NCBI GenBank assembly: GCA_965263205.1
Contig: CBDHHF010000035.1
Coordinates: 62,001-126,000, forward strand
Length of the DNA stretch: 64,000 bases
Direction of reading: 5' to 3'
Source of the DNA: JBCCIM01 sp965263205
GTDB lineage: Bacteria > Bacteroidota > Rhodothermia > Rhodothermales > JAHQVL01
In this document: piece by piece, positions 1-8,830 of the stretch
Layout of the letters: each line of letters begins with the position of its first letter
How positions within the stretch are numbered: position 1 is the stretch's first letter
The notes under the pieces: model-generated
What the model saw: the letters and a program-made list of their open reading frames with translations, nothing else
Told to the model about the DNA's origin: nothing
Databases searched by the model: none
Translations under genes and position numbers: made by a program

Positions 1-1
1 G

Positions 2-283
2 TTTGCGTTCCACAACGAACCGTTGGTCAATGCGCTGCGGCTCGCGATGCTCATTGTCTCCGTCCTTTGGATCTGGCGTATCTTGCAGGAAAAGACCCTC
101 TATCCGCGGTGGATGGCTATTTTTAGTCCAATCCTGCTACTCGGGCTGATATTTGCCACCTATTTCTTCCTCTCACCGGCACTCGGCGCCTACCTGTTGC
201 CGGCAGCGATGAACGTGGTGCACGTCATCATTTTTGCGTTGTCGATTTACTGCCTGAAGCGTCAGTTACAGCCGGCTACCTGA
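2..283 (+). CDS. C-terminal end of a multi-pass membrane protein (5' truncated)
   Basis: The reading frame is open from the first bases of the window, so the N-terminus lies outside it. About 93 residues are visible. They contain three hydrophobic segments (roughly NALRLAMLIVSVLWI, a long one around IFSPILLLGLIFATYFFL, and one around NVVHVIIFALSIYCL) separated by short charged loops, and the protein ends in a short basic tail. I do not recognise the family with confidence; a DUF6796-like small membrane protein is one possibility. It is convergent with panD, whose stop lies 3 bp away, and no clear terminator separates them. Confidence 0.6.
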   Translation, partial: FAFHNEPLVNALRLAMLIVSVLWIWRILQEKTLYPRWMAIFSPILLLGLIFATYFFLSPALGAYLLPAAMNVVHVIIFALSIYCLKRQLQPAT

Positions 284-286
284 GGA

Positions 287-628
287 CTACAGGTACTGCT
301 TGAACTTGTTGTTTTCGTCGGGCAGGATGACTTTTGGCGTAATGGGCTGGTCGGATAGCTCAAACCCCATGATGATCACCTGGTGGCCGGCCTGAATCAG
401 GTGGGCCGCTGCGCCATTCATACAAATCACACCGCTGCCGCGTTCTCCTTTGATGATGTACGTTTCCAGGCGGGCGCCGTTGTCGTTGCTCACCACCAGC
501 ACCCGCTCTCCTTCCATGAAGTCTACCATGTCCATCAGGTCTTCGTCAATCGTAATACTGCCGATGTAAGCCAGGTTGGCCTCGGTAACGGTTGCGTTGT
601 GAATCTTCGATCTAAGGATCCATCTCAT
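287..628 (-). CDS. panD: Aspartate 1-decarboxylase
   Basis: Makes beta-alanine from L-aspartate for pantothenate and CoA synthesis in the cytoplasm. The family signature is nearly complete: an N-terminal RSKIHNATVTEANL motif, then YIGSITID, where the proenzyme self-cleaves between Gly23 and Ser24 to form the pyruvoyl cofactor, and YIIKGERGSG plus NGAAAHL further on. At 113 residues the length is typical. The frame extends two codons upstream to a TTG, but the ATG giving MRWILRSKIH matches the family N-terminus, so I start there. It stands alone; no other pantothenate genes are adjacent. Confidence 0.96.
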   Translation of the reverse strand: MRWILRSKIHNATVTEANLAYIGSITIDEDLMDMVDFMEGERVLVVSNDNGARLETYIIKGERGSGVICMNGAAAHLIQAGHQVIIMGFELSDQPITPKVILPDENNKFKQYL

Positions 629-878
629 AATCAAACTGCGCTGGCTAAGGTAGCTGGAATAAGCATAAAAACAGCCATCTTATCAGTAGTGCAGGCTTTG
701 GTTGCATGGGTGATGTGAAAATTGGAATCTGCGATCAAATAGCCTCGAACCCAGCCTTTATAATAAATCTGAGCCGGCATGAGCCAGTTGAGACAGAAAT
801 ATTGTGATACAGGTAAGGCGCTCATTCTTTTGCGCGCCATAATCGTTTTGCAATTGAACCCACCGAGGTAAAAAACAG

Positions 879-1628
879 ATGTACAAGAAGCACATTACAC
901 CGCTATTCTTCACCTTAGCACTCCTTTTTGCCGGTACTGTGCAGGCACAAGACGCCGTCCAAATGTCCTATGAACTGACGCCAAAGGCGGACATGATCGC
1001 AGAATTTGAGCAAGCGCTAAAAGCACACGCAGACTGGCGTACCGCAAACAACGATCCCTGGGCATGGACCATTTGGGCCAAAACTATTGGCGAAGGCGTT
1101 GCCTATGGCGCCCGCACTGATCCCCATTCCTGGGAAGAACTGGATGCATACGCAGCATTTGCGGCAAAAGCAGATGCGCATTTTCGAAAAAACGTGATGC
1201 CCTATGTGGAATCCGTCAACAGCAGAATTGATACAGTTATGGAATCCTTCTTCCGCCCGATGGACAACATGGAGAACCTGAACGCGGTCGGCATTACCAA
1301 TTACCGGATTAAGCCAGGCGCACGCCCTGCATTACTGGCAACCATGGGCAAAATCATCAAAACTGTCAAAGACCATGACTACCCCTCGCATTTTGGGGTT
1401 TTCGACATACTCATGGGGACCGGTGTGGGGTCAATTGATGCCATTAGCTTTCACGAGAACTGGTCTGACATGAAAGAACCCGATGGCGGCCTGGTAGGTC
1501 TGCTTGCGAAAGCTCATGGCGAAAAAATGGCCAGCCAGCTGTATCAGGATTTTGCTGCATCCATCGAAGGATCAACACACTCCATCTGGGTAAAAAGGGC
1601 AGACCTGTCGGTTACTGCTAGCAACTGA
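879..1628 (+). CDS. Secreted protein, possible tandem ABM-like domains
   Basis: A 249-residue protein with a standard signal peptide (MYKKH, then a hydrophobic core, cleaved after VQA). The mature part seems to be two similar halves of about 100 residues. Each starts with a beta-strand-like segment (MSYELTPKADMIAEFEQAL and ITNYRIKPGARPALLATMGK) and ends with a strand carrying WTIWAKT or HSIWVKR. This layout is like a dimeric alpha/beta-barrel (ABM-type) fold duplicated in one chain, which is inference from pattern only. It is preceded by a purine-rich GAGGTAAAAAA ribosome binding region. The function is unknown. Confidence 0.7.
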   Translation: MYKKHITPLFFTLALLFAGTVQAQDAVQMSYELTPKADMIAEFEQALKAHADWRTANNDPWAWTIWAKTIGEGVAYGARTDPHSWEELDAYAAFAAKADAHFRKNVMPYVESVNSRIDTVMESFFRPMDNMENLNAVGITNYRIKPGARPALLATMGKIIKTVKDHDYPSHFGVFDILMGTGVGSIDAISFHENWSDMKEPDGGLVGLLAKAHGEKMASQLYQDFAASIEGSTHSIWVKRADLSVTASN

Positions 1629-1659
1629 TCTACTGATCACCAGGGTTAGATGTAATATC

Positions 1660-1700
1660 AAACGCCCGTTTTCAGCATTTGAAGCCGAAAACGGGCGTTT
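1660..1700. terminator. Bidirectional intrinsic terminator
   Basis: A 14-bp perfect inverted repeat (AAACGCCCGTTTTC and its complement) with a 13-nt loop sits between the convergent genes ending at 1628 and 1723. A-rich and T-rich sequence inside both arms allows use from both sides. Confidence 0.85.
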
Positions 1701-1722
1701 AGTATTTACAGGCAAGTCTATG

Positions 1723-3459
1723 CTATTTCACCAGCGTCACAGACTGCGTAACCACCTCATGGGCACCTGTAGCACGAATCAAATACGCACCACTTGGCAG
1801 GTTACCCGCCTCGAATCGAAAATTTTCTTCCAGATTCGCTTCCAGCATCCCATCAAACAACACGGCTACGCGCTGTCCCTGGTAGTTGTATGCCTCCACG
1901 CGGACCTGCTGTGTTCGGGCTACCGACACACTGATCAACGTCGTTGGGTTAAACGGATTTGGATAGGCTTCCGAGAGCACAAGAGTGGACGGCGCTTCTA
2001 TCGTAACAGTCACCGTTTCACTCAATTCAAACGCACCGTCAAAATCCACCTGCTTCAGCCGAAACGTATGCTGTCCCGGACCAAGGTTATCCACCGCATA
2101 ACTGTAGTCTTGCACCTCCGCTGTTGTACCCGCTCCCGTCACAAATCCGACCTCAGCAAAGCCGCCATTGGATAATTGCTCTACTGAAAAGCCGGCGTTG
2201 TTTGTTTCACTCGCCGTTGTCCAGCGAAGTACAACCTCGTCTCCATTGCGCAGTGCATCAAACGCCACAAGTTCGACAGGCAATGAAGGGAAGTTTGGCT
2301 TTAAGATGAAAAGGCCGGCTTCGATGTTGTTTACAATCACGTTGCCACTTTCAAAATACGGATAGCTACTCCATGCACCATTAAACGAAGCGTTGTTGCT
2401 CGACGTGTAAGTATCGAAAAATGCCACTTCAACCGGACTCTCGCGATTGGTGATATCAAGAATACGCAGGCCGGCGGTGTAGTTGGATTCGTACACAAAG
2501 TTGCCTTTTACATACAGATTGTGATCAATAGCGCGCGTCTCCCCAAAATACTCTTCGGTAAGAAAGGGATCGTCGAGATCAGTCAAATCCCAGATGAGCG
2601 TCCGCGTGTTGGTACTTCCCTCATCCAGTTCATCATTCTGGTAGAAGTAGGTCTGCTGCTCATCGAACCACCCCTGGTGGACATACTCGCTGTTTGGATA
2701 CCCTTCTCGCGCCAGTTGAACGGGGGCGCCCTTGTCGGTGACATCCACAATGGTGATCGTGTCCTCGTTTGAGTTGACACAAATCTCTTTGCCCTGATGC
2801 TCCGTGTCGGGTCCTGTATACATCACGCATTGCGCATCGTGGGTATAGCCATCACCAGAATAACAACCAGCATCTACGGGTGATTGTGGCGTCGAAATAT
2901 CAACCATATGCAGTCCACCAGCACACGTATTCGATCCGACGGCATAGGCAAATCCGGAGTCCTCGTTGATCACAATGTTGTGCGCATTGCCAAACTGATC
3001 GTAGTGCGCCGTTTCACTGAAGGTTGCTGGCGGATTGGTCACATTGGCAAGCTGGGTCAGGTCGAACACCTGCATCCCATGGCCACCGGCTTCGCTGACG
3101 ATGTATGCATGGTTTTTGTACACCTTCATATCCCGCCAGGAGGAGTTGTTGGTGTGCGTAGCAAGGCTGCCCAGGTACACGGGAGCAGTTGGCGTACTGA
3201 TGTCAACAAACGCGGTCCCGGACGACAAACCAACCAGGGCATACTCCTTCCCGGTTGCAGGATCAGTCCATCCCCAGATATCGTTGCCATCAGTCTGGCG
3301 GCCACCACCCATGTCGCTGATGCTCAGAAACGCCTGAAAATCAACGCCACTACAGTCGTATCCAGCCGCCTGACCATTTGTACAGGCTGCTTGCTGGGCG
3401 TTTACGGGGACAGAAATAAAGAACAATACTATTGCTAAAAGCAAAAGACGTGAAGTCAT
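1723..3459 (-). CDS. Choice-of-anchor B family protein with T9SS sorting domain
   Basis: A 578-residue exported protein. It has a signal peptide (MTSRLLLLAIVLFFISVPVNAQ), then a beta-propeller-like region made of LVIVD-type repeats (for example the segments around YALVGLSSGTAFVDIS, AYIVSEAGGHGMQVFDL, FAYAVGSNTCAGGLHMVDIS, FVYESNYTAGLRILDI). These are characteristic of the choice-of-anchor B family. A fibronectin-like stretch follows (around residues 395-480), then a C-terminal type A sorting domain beginning SEAYPNPFNPTT. Such C-termini direct type IX secretion to the cell surface in Bacteroidota-like bacteria. The substrate or role is not known. Confidence 0.9.
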   Translation of the reverse strand: MTSRLLLLAIVLFFISVPVNAQQAACTNGQAAGYDCSGVDFQAFLSISDMGGGRQTDGNDIWGWTDPATGKEYALVGLSSGTAFVDISTPTAPVYLGSLATHTNNSSWRDMKVYKNHAYIVSEAGGHGMQVFDLTQLANVTNPPATFSETAHYDQFGNAHNIVINEDSGFAYAVGSNTCAGGLHMVDISTPQSPVDAGCYSGDGYTHDAQCVMYTGPDTEHQGKEICVNSNEDTITIVDVTDKGAPVQLAREGYPNSEYVHQGWFDEQQTYFYQNDELDEGSTNTRTLIWDLTDLDDPFLTEEYFGETRAIDHNLYVKGNFVYESNYTAGLRILDITNRESPVEVAFFDTYTSSNNASFNGAWSSYPYFESGNVIVNNIEAGLFILKPNFPSLPVELVAFDALRNGDEVVLRWTTASETNNAGFSVEQLSNGGFAEVGFVTGAGTTAEVQDYSYAVDNLGPGQHTFRLKQVDFDGAFELSETVTVTIEAPSTLVLSEAYPNPFNPTTLISVSVARTQQVRVEAYNYQGQRVAVLFDGMLEANLEENFRFEAGNLPSGAYLIRATGAHEVVTQSVTLVK

Positions 3460-3527
3460 AGCTTATACATGGAGGGTTTTCGGAATAGAGCGATTCCGAG
3501 GGGCTATACTGGATTGGTTGAAGCTTA

Positions 3528-3577
3528 AAAGTTTAAGGTTTAAGGTTAGTTGGCTCACACCTTTAACCTTAAACTTT
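3528..3577. repeat. Intergenic inverted repeat of the 'aagtttaaggtt' type
   Basis: Two 19-bp arms match at 18 positions in inverted orientation around a 12-nt loop. The sequence is low complexity (repeated TTTAAGG/CCTTAAA) and related words occur nearby at 3580-3589 and at 6706-6718. It lies between the promoter side of the choice-of-anchor gene and the end of the beta-barrel gene. It may be a member of a dispersed intergenic family; it has no T-tract, so I do not call it a terminator. Confidence 0.6.
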
Positions 3578-3612
3578 CAACCTTTAACCGCAAGTCCGTA
3601 AAGGGCTTGCCT

Positions 3613-4260
3613 TTAGAAGCCGATGCCTAGGCTGAGCATCCACATGTTCACGCGGGCTTCACCGCCAGTGTCGACGGTGACACCTTGCACTTCGTAGGTG
3701 CGGCTTGTGAAATCGGTAAGGCCGAAGCTGTAGCGAACGTGTGGGTAGAACGTCAGGCCTGAAAAGGGCAAATTGATCGCAACACCAAGACCGGCGCTGG
3801 CACCCATGGTAAAGGACTGCAAATCCTCTTCAAGGGCAATAGGGGCGTCGGTAGAATTCAACAAGCGAAATTCGGGGCCGGCAAACACGTAAGGTTTAAA
3901 GCCGCCCACGCCAATCGAGAAATTTATATCTACTGGAATGGTTACGTACGTAACGTCAAATCCATCTTCGGTCAGAAAAGAAGCGCCCCGAAAAAGCGCG
4001 CCTGCATTCAAGTAATAGGCACCCGGACGGATGCTGAGCGGCCCGAGGCCAATGTCGAGAAATGCGCCGGCGTGAAACGCTGAGGCATTTTCAAAACTTA
4101 CAAGACTGCCGTTGGCCTGAATCTCATTAAGAGATGCGAAGTTACCGCCACCAACGATACCAAATTGAATTTGAGACTGGGCTGTCTGTGTGAACAAAAA
4201 CAGCGCAAAAATACTGGATAACACGCGAATTGCTACCCGGGGCATCCGTGGGTAAATCAT
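3613..4260 (-). CDS. Outer-membrane beta-barrel protein (porin-like)
   Basis: About 215 residues with a signal peptide ending TAQSQ, followed by alternating hydrophobic/polar strands rich in Gly and aromatic residues and ending with the aromatic-type C-terminus LSLGIGF. That pattern is typical of the small PorT/OmpW-like beta-barrels common in Bacteroidota. I chose the ATG at 4260; a second ATG at 4245 is equally possible, and the frame itself extends further upstream to 4320 without a likely signal peptide. The ligand is unknown. Confidence 0.8.
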   Translation of the reverse strand: MIYPRMPRVAIRVLSSIFALFLFTQTAQSQIQFGIVGGGNFASLNEIQANGSLVSFENASAFHAGAFLDIGLGPLSIRPGAYYLNAGALFRGASFLTEDGFDVTYVTIPVDINFSIGVGGFKPYVFAGPEFRLLNSTDAPIALEEDLQSFTMGASAGLGVAINLPFSGLTFYPHVRYSFGLTDFTSRTYEVQGVTVDTGGEARVNMWMLSLGIGF

Positions 4261-4469
4261 AATACGATAGTTGATTGCATGAGATGGGCTGCATCGAAAT
4301 GATGTATATGCCAAATTCATACCGGGAACGCTTTGGCGGAGAAAAGCCGAATGTTCATGCCTTCCTATCCTCTCCCCTTTTTATGAAGATCCTGTAACGC
4401 TCTCGACAAAATTGCTGCAAGCCCTTTGCAATCCGTAAGAAACCACTTATCTTCATACTGTCTTCACAA

Positions 4470-4581
4470 GAGCCCCTTCCGAGCAAAAAATTATATGGTC
4501 TCGCCCTGCGAACCAATCCGCAGCTAAGGAAGCGTTGAGACTTGTTGGGACCCAGGCCTGGCTTTTTGCCGGGCTTTTTTT
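4470..4581 (+). ncRNA. Candidate small RNA or leader ending in an intrinsic terminator
   Basis: Between the beta-barrel gene and the symporter operon, GGTCTC (4497-4502) can pair with GAGACT (4537-4542), enclosing a second stem CTGCG/CGCAG (4506-4510 with 4519-4523). This is followed by a 7-bp terminator hairpin with a T-rich loop and a seven-T tract (4556-4581). A TTATAT box lies just before 4497. The arrangement looks like a short terminated transcript of about 85 nt or a leader for the operon starting at 4696. I could not match it to a named RNA family. Confidence 0.35.
4556..4581 (+). terminator. Intrinsic terminator
   Basis: GCCTGGC pairs with GCCGGGC (one T-G wobble) around a TTTTT loop, followed by seven T. 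The nearest annotated + strand gene upstream ends far away, which suggests that it ends a short unannotated transcript. Confidence 0.75.
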
Positions 4582-4695
4582 GTTTAAACCATTTTTGCTG
4601 GCCTGTCATTTTACCAGCGGGCTTCCTTTTCGCTGGATTCATCTACCGCAACCGACTATCTTGCAGCCATCGCCTGACCATTTGTACGCATTCGT

Positions 4696-5223
4696 ATGCA
4701 AGACTCCCATATGCGCTGGACGCTGGCTGCCCTGATCGGCCTGCTGGTCTTGACCGCCGTATTGTTTTTCTATCCCGACGCACACGTCTCAAAAGTTGCG
4801 CCCCACCCCGATTACCCCTCTATCCTGCAGAGCACAGGACAATACGACACAGCAGGTGCGTGGCTTGCTGTTGTCGTGGGCCTGTTAATGATCTCGGTAA
4901 TGATCCTTACCATGATCGTTGGGATGCAGCGCCCCAATCACAAAAGCAAGTTTGTAACCGTACTGGTGCGCGTTGCGGTTGTATATGCCTTGATCTGGGT
5001 TTGTATCAAACTGACCAACGACGCTTACATGGCCGGCAACAGCGAGCTCATGATCGGTGGCTTCCCCCTGCCCACGGCGTTGTTGATGTACGGTATGGGA
5101 ATCTTCCCGCTCGTCATGTTGCCGTTCTACTACAGGTACTTCGACCGCGATGTGTACTGCGACGCAGACCAGGAGACCTTTGAGGACATTCTGAAGCAAC
5201 ACGCGCCTCGAGGGGAAAACTAG
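4696..5223 (+). CDS. Small membrane protein, likely partner of the downstream symporter
   Basis: A 175-residue protein with four predicted transmembrane segments (around residues 8-26, 52-76, 88-106 and 120-145) and a polar C-terminal tail of about 28 residues. The stop codon is one base from the start of the sodium:solute symporter, so the two are almost certainly co-transcribed and may be translationally coupled. Several SSS-family transporters have a small membrane protein encoded directly upstream (for example YjcH with ActP, YhdT with PanF), so a partner role is a reasonable inference. I see no similarity by eye to those specific families. A second ATG five codons in is an alternative start. 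Confidence 0.7.
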   Translation: MQDSHMRWTLAALIGLLVLTAVLFFYPDAHVSKVAPHPDYPSILQSTGQYDTAGAWLAVVVGLLMISVMILTMIVGMQRPNHKSKFVTVLVRVAVVYALIWVCIKLTNDAYMAGNSELMIGGFPLPTALLMYGMGIFPLVMLPFYYRYFDRDVYCDADQETFEDILKQHAPRGEN

Positions 5224-5224
5224 C

Positions 5225-6703
5225 ATGTCCAGAGATGTGATCATTCTGGCGTCCATAGGCGTCTACCTCTTCATTTGCATCGTGATCGGCATTTGGGCCC
5301 TTCGACGCACCAACTCGTCCAGCGAATTTTTTATGGCCGGCCGTAGCCTGGGCGTTTTCCTAACGGCCTTTGCTGTCTTTTCCAGCACGATGAGTGGCTT
5401 CGGTTTTGTCGGTGGCCCCGGACTCGTGTACAGCATGGGGACCAGCTCGTTCTGGATTATCTGTAGTGGCAGCCTCGGCTACTTACTCGCGTTTACCGTG
5501 CTGTCCAAGAAATTGAGACTGCTTGGCGAACTGCGCGACTGCGTGTCGCTGCCAGATGTGGTTGCTGCCCGCTACAACAGCAATTCGGTACGGGCATGGG
5601 TTGCGGTTGCTATCATCCTTGGCGTCATGGGATACCTTGCCACGCAGATTCTGGCCATGTCCATTGTATTGAAAGACATCCTCAACCAATCTGGATTTTT
5701 TGGGGAGATGAGTCTGGAGCAATGTATGGCAATTTCCTGCGCTGTGCTGGTCTTTTACTCCGTTACGGGAGGCATCGTGGCATCTGTCTATACCGACTTG
5801 ATCCAGGGCGCCATTATGATTGTGGCTGCAATGCTCGTCTTCCTCACGGTGCTTTTTACATTTGATGGCGGCTTTACGGAAATGAGCGGCATCATCAAAG
5901 CTGACAATGCAGCGGCGATTGGGCCCTGGGGTACGATGGGGATGATTGGTTGTATTTCGTGGATGTTTGTGTTCAGCGTTGGCGCCCTCGGCCAGCCGCA
6001 TGTCATGACAAAAATCATGATGAACAAAAAGGTATCCGACGCCAAACACATCCTGCCCGTCTCCATTTTCGGCTACTTAACCACTGCCCTGCTCTGGATT
6101 GGCATTGGCCTAGTCATGCGAGCCCTTGTGTTGAGTGGTGGGCATCCCGTTCTTGGCAGCCCGGATGAAGCGGCTTCGCAATTCTTGCAGAACTACGCGC
6201 ACCCGTTGCTTGCCGGCATCGTCTTCGCCGGCCTCTTTGCCGCCATTATGTCGACGGCAGACGGCTTCCTCAATATTGGCACAGCCGCAATCGTACACGA
6301 CCTGCCCAAAGCGATCAAAGGCAAACTGTTGAAGCATGAACTACGATGGGCTCGGATCGTAACCGTATTCCTCGCAGTCTTGGCGTCTGTATTTGCACTT
6401 TATACCGGTGACCTGGTGGCCTTACTTGGTGCCTTTGGCTGGGGTACATTTGCAGCCGCCATTGTGCCGGTGGTGGCATTTGGCCTGAACTGGAAGCGTG
6501 CAACCGCCATGGCCGCCAATGTGGCTGTAATTTCAAGCCTCGTTATTAATTTCACGGTGAAAGTGGGCAAAATCAGCATGCCGTATAACATTGATGTCGG
6601 CGCGTTTGCGCTAATCGTTTCACTGACGCTTTTCATTAGCATTTCGATGCTCAGCACACCCAAAGAGATCGATCCGGATGTTGAGGCCGTGATGGATCTG
6701 TAA
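5225..6703 (+). CDS. Sodium:solute symporter (SSS family)
   Basis: A 492-residue integral membrane protein with about 13 transmembrane segments. It has SSS-family signatures: SSEFFMAGRSLG near residue 33, then FAVFSSTMSGFGFVGGPGLVY, and the later motif FAAIMSTADGFLNIGTAAIVHDL. It imports an organic solute with Na+. The substrate cannot be read from sequence; the PutP/PanF-like branch carries amino acids, pantothenate or carboxylates. It follows its small partner by one base, and the dehydratase-like gene starts about 20 bp downstream on the same strand, which suggests that the imported compound may feed that enzyme. Confidence 0.92.
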   Translation: MSRDVIILASIGVYLFICIVIGIWALRRTNSSSEFFMAGRSLGVFLTAFAVFSSTMSGFGFVGGPGLVYSMGTSSFWIICSGSLGYLLAFTVLSKKLRLLGELRDCVSLPDVVAARYNSNSVRAWVAVAIILGVMGYLATQILAMSIVLKDILNQSGFFGEMSLEQCMAISCAVLVFYSVTGGIVASVYTDLIQGAIMIVAAMLVFLTVLFTFDGGFTEMSGIIKADNAAAIGPWGTMGMIGCISWMFVFSVGALGQPHVMTKIMMNKKVSDAKHILPVSIFGYLTTALLWIGIGLVMRALVLSGGHPVLGSPDEAASQFLQNYAHPLLAGIVFAGLFAAIMSTADGFLNIGTAAIVHDLPKAIKGKLLKHELRWARIVTVFLAVLASVFALYTGDLVALLGAFGWGTFAAAIVPVVAFGLNWKRATAMAANVAVISSLVINFTVKVGKISMPYNIDVGAFALIVSLTLFISISMLSTPKEIDPDVEAVMDL

Positions 6704-6724
6704 GATGGTTTAAGGTTGGTTGTT

Positions 6725-8248
6725 ATGGACGGATCTGCAAGTCGTATTACAACAGGTGATGAATACATTGAGAGTCTTCGGGGCCGGGGGCTGTCGGTTT
6801 ATTTGTTTGGGGAGTTGGTGCCAGAGCCGGTGGATCACCCGATGATTCGCCCTTCGATCAATGCGATTGCGCGTACGTACGACCTTGCGGTGGCACATCC
6901 TGAAATGGCCTCAACCATTTCGCCATTTACGGGAGAGCGCATCAGTCGTTTTCTACACGTGAGCGAAAGCACCGACGACCTGGTGCGACAAAACAAAATG
7001 CAACGCCGGCTTGGACAGCTTACCGGCACGTGCTTCCAGCGCTGTGTGGGCATGGATGCGGTCAACAGCCTGCACTCCGTAACGTTCGAAATCGACGAAG
7101 CCTATCAAACAAACTATCACGCCCGTTTTCTCTCTTTCCTTAAAGAGATGCACCAGCACAACTATGTCATTGGTGGAGCAATGACCGACGTGAAAGGCGA
7201 TCGCAGTCTGGCCCCGCACCAGCAGGCTGACCGCGATGTATTTGTACACGTGTCCCAGCGAACTGCTGATGGCGTGTATATCCGCGGCGCCAAAGCCCAC
7301 CAAACGGGGTGCATCAATTCACACTGGATGATCGTCATGCCCACCATGCGACTGGGTGAACAGGATGCAGATTTTGCCATCGTGGGTGCATTACCCGTGG
7401 ATACACCGGGCATCACATACATTTATGGCCGGCAATCGTGTGATACCCGCAGCATGGAAGGTGGCACCATCGATGTAGGTAACGCACAATACGGCGGCCA
7501 GGAAGCCATGGTGATTTTTGAAGATGTATTTATCCCCAACCAGTACATCTTTATGAACGGTGAGTTTGAATTTGCGTCCATGCTGGTAGAGCGGTTCACC
7601 ACGTATCATCGCCGAAGTTACGTATGCAAAAGCGGCGTAGGCGATGTACTCATCGGCGCTGCAGCAACAGTAGCTGAATACAATGGCATTACGCGCGCAT
7701 CGCACATCAAAGACAAGCTGGTCGAGATGACCCACCTGAACGAAACGGTCTATGCCAGCGGTATCGCGTCTTCGTATCAGGGACATCCAACTAAGTCCGG
7801 AGCCTACATTTGTGATGACATGCTGGCCAATGTGTGCAAGCACCACGTGACAAAGATGCCGTACGAAATTGGCCGGCTCGCGCAAGACCTAGCAGGTGGA
7901 CTCGTTGCCACCATGCCTTCGGAAAAAGAGCTCGATCACCCCAAAATTGGCGCGCTGGTTAAAAAGTATCTGAAGGGTAAGGCAGATATCCCCACAGAGG
8001 ATCGCATGCGCATCCTCAGGCTTATCGAAAACATGACGTTGGGAAGAAATGCTGTAGGCTATTTAACAGAGTCCCTGCACGGTGCCGGCTCGCCCCAGGC
8101 GCAACGCATCCAGATTGGCCGCCAGATGCAGTTGGCCTACAAAAAGCGACTGGCGCAAGTCCTTGCCGGCATCGAAGAAAGGGATTCGCTTATTGACGAA
8201 ATGACAGGCTATTTTGCGCGTGTTTTTGCGCTACCGCCAGCCGAGTAG
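6725..8248 (+). CDS. abfD: 4-hydroxybutyryl-CoA dehydratase / vinylacetyl-CoA isomerase-like enzyme
   Basis: A 507-residue member of the 4-hydroxyphenylacetate 3-hydroxylase/AbfD family. Unlike the plain flavin hydroxylases, it has the Cys-x3-Cys pair (CFQRC, residues 106 and 110 counting from the upstream TTG) and a later His/Cys pair (YHRRSYVC, His298 and Cys304). By position these correspond to the [4Fe-4S] ligands of AbfD, which uses FAD and the cluster to dehydrate 4-hydroxybutyryl-CoA to crotonyl-CoA. The conserved ASHIKDKLVEMTHLNE and TESLHGAGSPQAQR blocks are also present. The spacing of the His/Cys pair seems one residue shorter than I remember for the clostridial enzyme. The frame opens at a TTG at 6716; the ATG at 6725 is more likely. 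It lies directly downstream of the symporter pair. Confidence 0.8.
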   Translation: MDGSASRITTGDEYIESLRGRGLSVYLFGELVPEPVDHPMIRPSINAIARTYDLAVAHPEMASTISPFTGERISRFLHVSESTDDLVRQNKMQRRLGQLTGTCFQRCVGMDAVNSLHSVTFEIDEAYQTNYHARFLSFLKEMHQHNYVIGGAMTDVKGDRSLAPHQQADRDVFVHVSQRTADGVYIRGAKAHQTGCINSHWMIVMPTMRLGEQDADFAIVGALPVDTPGITYIYGRQSCDTRSMEGGTIDVGNAQYGGQEAMVIFEDVFIPNQYIFMNGEFEFASMLVERFTTYHRRSYVCKSGVGDVLIGAAATVAEYNGITRASHIKDKLVEMTHLNETVYASGIASSYQGHPTKSGAYICDDMLANVCKHHVTKMPYEIGRLAQDLAGGLVATMPSEKELDHPKIGALVKKYLKGKADIPTEDRMRILRLIENMTLGRNAVGYLTESLHGAGSPQAQRIQIGRQMQLAYKKRLAQVLAGIEERDSLIDEMTGYFARVFALPPAE

Positions 8249-8387
8249 TAAGCAGATGAGTTGCGCGACGCAAACACCTCCTTCTCGTAGCGGTACGTAA
8301 CAGGTCCAATTCGGCTGTTATTTGTGGTTATGCGCTAAAAAACCATCCATTGACGCCGATACAGGGTGCATACATGAAGTTACCAAC

Positions 8388-8804
8388 ATGACGCAGGACC
8401 CACAAGACAATAAAGCCCCTTTCGAGCTAAGCTTTGCCGTTATCACGCCAATCTGCACTTCTATTGCTCAAATAGAAGTAAACAAAGATGTGGAAATTTG
8501 TCTGGACTGTGTAGACGAGATGCACCAAACCTTTAGCCGGCACTTTGCCAGTGAAATGGGTGTGCTAGTCAACAAAATTAATCCGTATTCCTACAGCAGT
8601 GGCGCGCAATTCAAGATCATCTCTTCTCCTCAGATCAAAGCCATTGCGGTTGTCCATCATTCCACAACGAGCTTGATAACAACCCAGACGATGCAACACC
8701 TCCCCCAAAACCGTCACCGCAACATGCAATACTTCTGGGAGCGCGATGAAGCCATTAAGTGGCTACAAAAGGAATTGGGCCCACCAATAACTTCGGGAGA
8801 ATAA
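8388..8804 (+). CDS. Hypothetical cytoplasmic protein, possible STAS/SpoIIAA-like fold
   Basis: A 138-residue soluble protein without signal peptide. The order of elements (strand with PICTSIAQIEVNKDVEI, helix CVDEMHQTFSRHFASEMG, strand VLVNKINPYSYSSGAQFKIISSPQIKAIAVVHHS, then a C-terminal helix EAIKWLQKEL) resembles the small SpoIIAA-like proteins common in marine Bacteroidota. They share the 'INxYSxxxxxxxxISxxxxIxAVAVV' pattern and have no proven function. The frame is open further upstream to 8322; I prefer the ATG at 8388. The MITE-like element is inserted 26 bp after its stop. Confidence 0.6.
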   Translation: MTQDPQDNKAPFELSFAVITPICTSIAQIEVNKDVEICLDCVDEMHQTFSRHFASEMGVLVNKINPYSYSSGAQFKIISSPQIKAIAVVHHSTTSLITTQTMQHLPQNRHRNMQYFWERDEAIKWLQKELGPPITSGE

Positions 8805-8830
8805 ATGGTATACAGCATCTTATTCCCTAT

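Noticed and set aside
631..840. Frame of 69 codons upstream of panD on the minus strand
   Set aside because: No domain features, overlap with the panD start and poor composition; probably the panD promoter region.
4355..4642. Frame of 95 codons on the minus strand
   Set aside because: It runs through the terminator at 4556-4581 and the structured region and is rich in low-complexity Lys/Gly codons.
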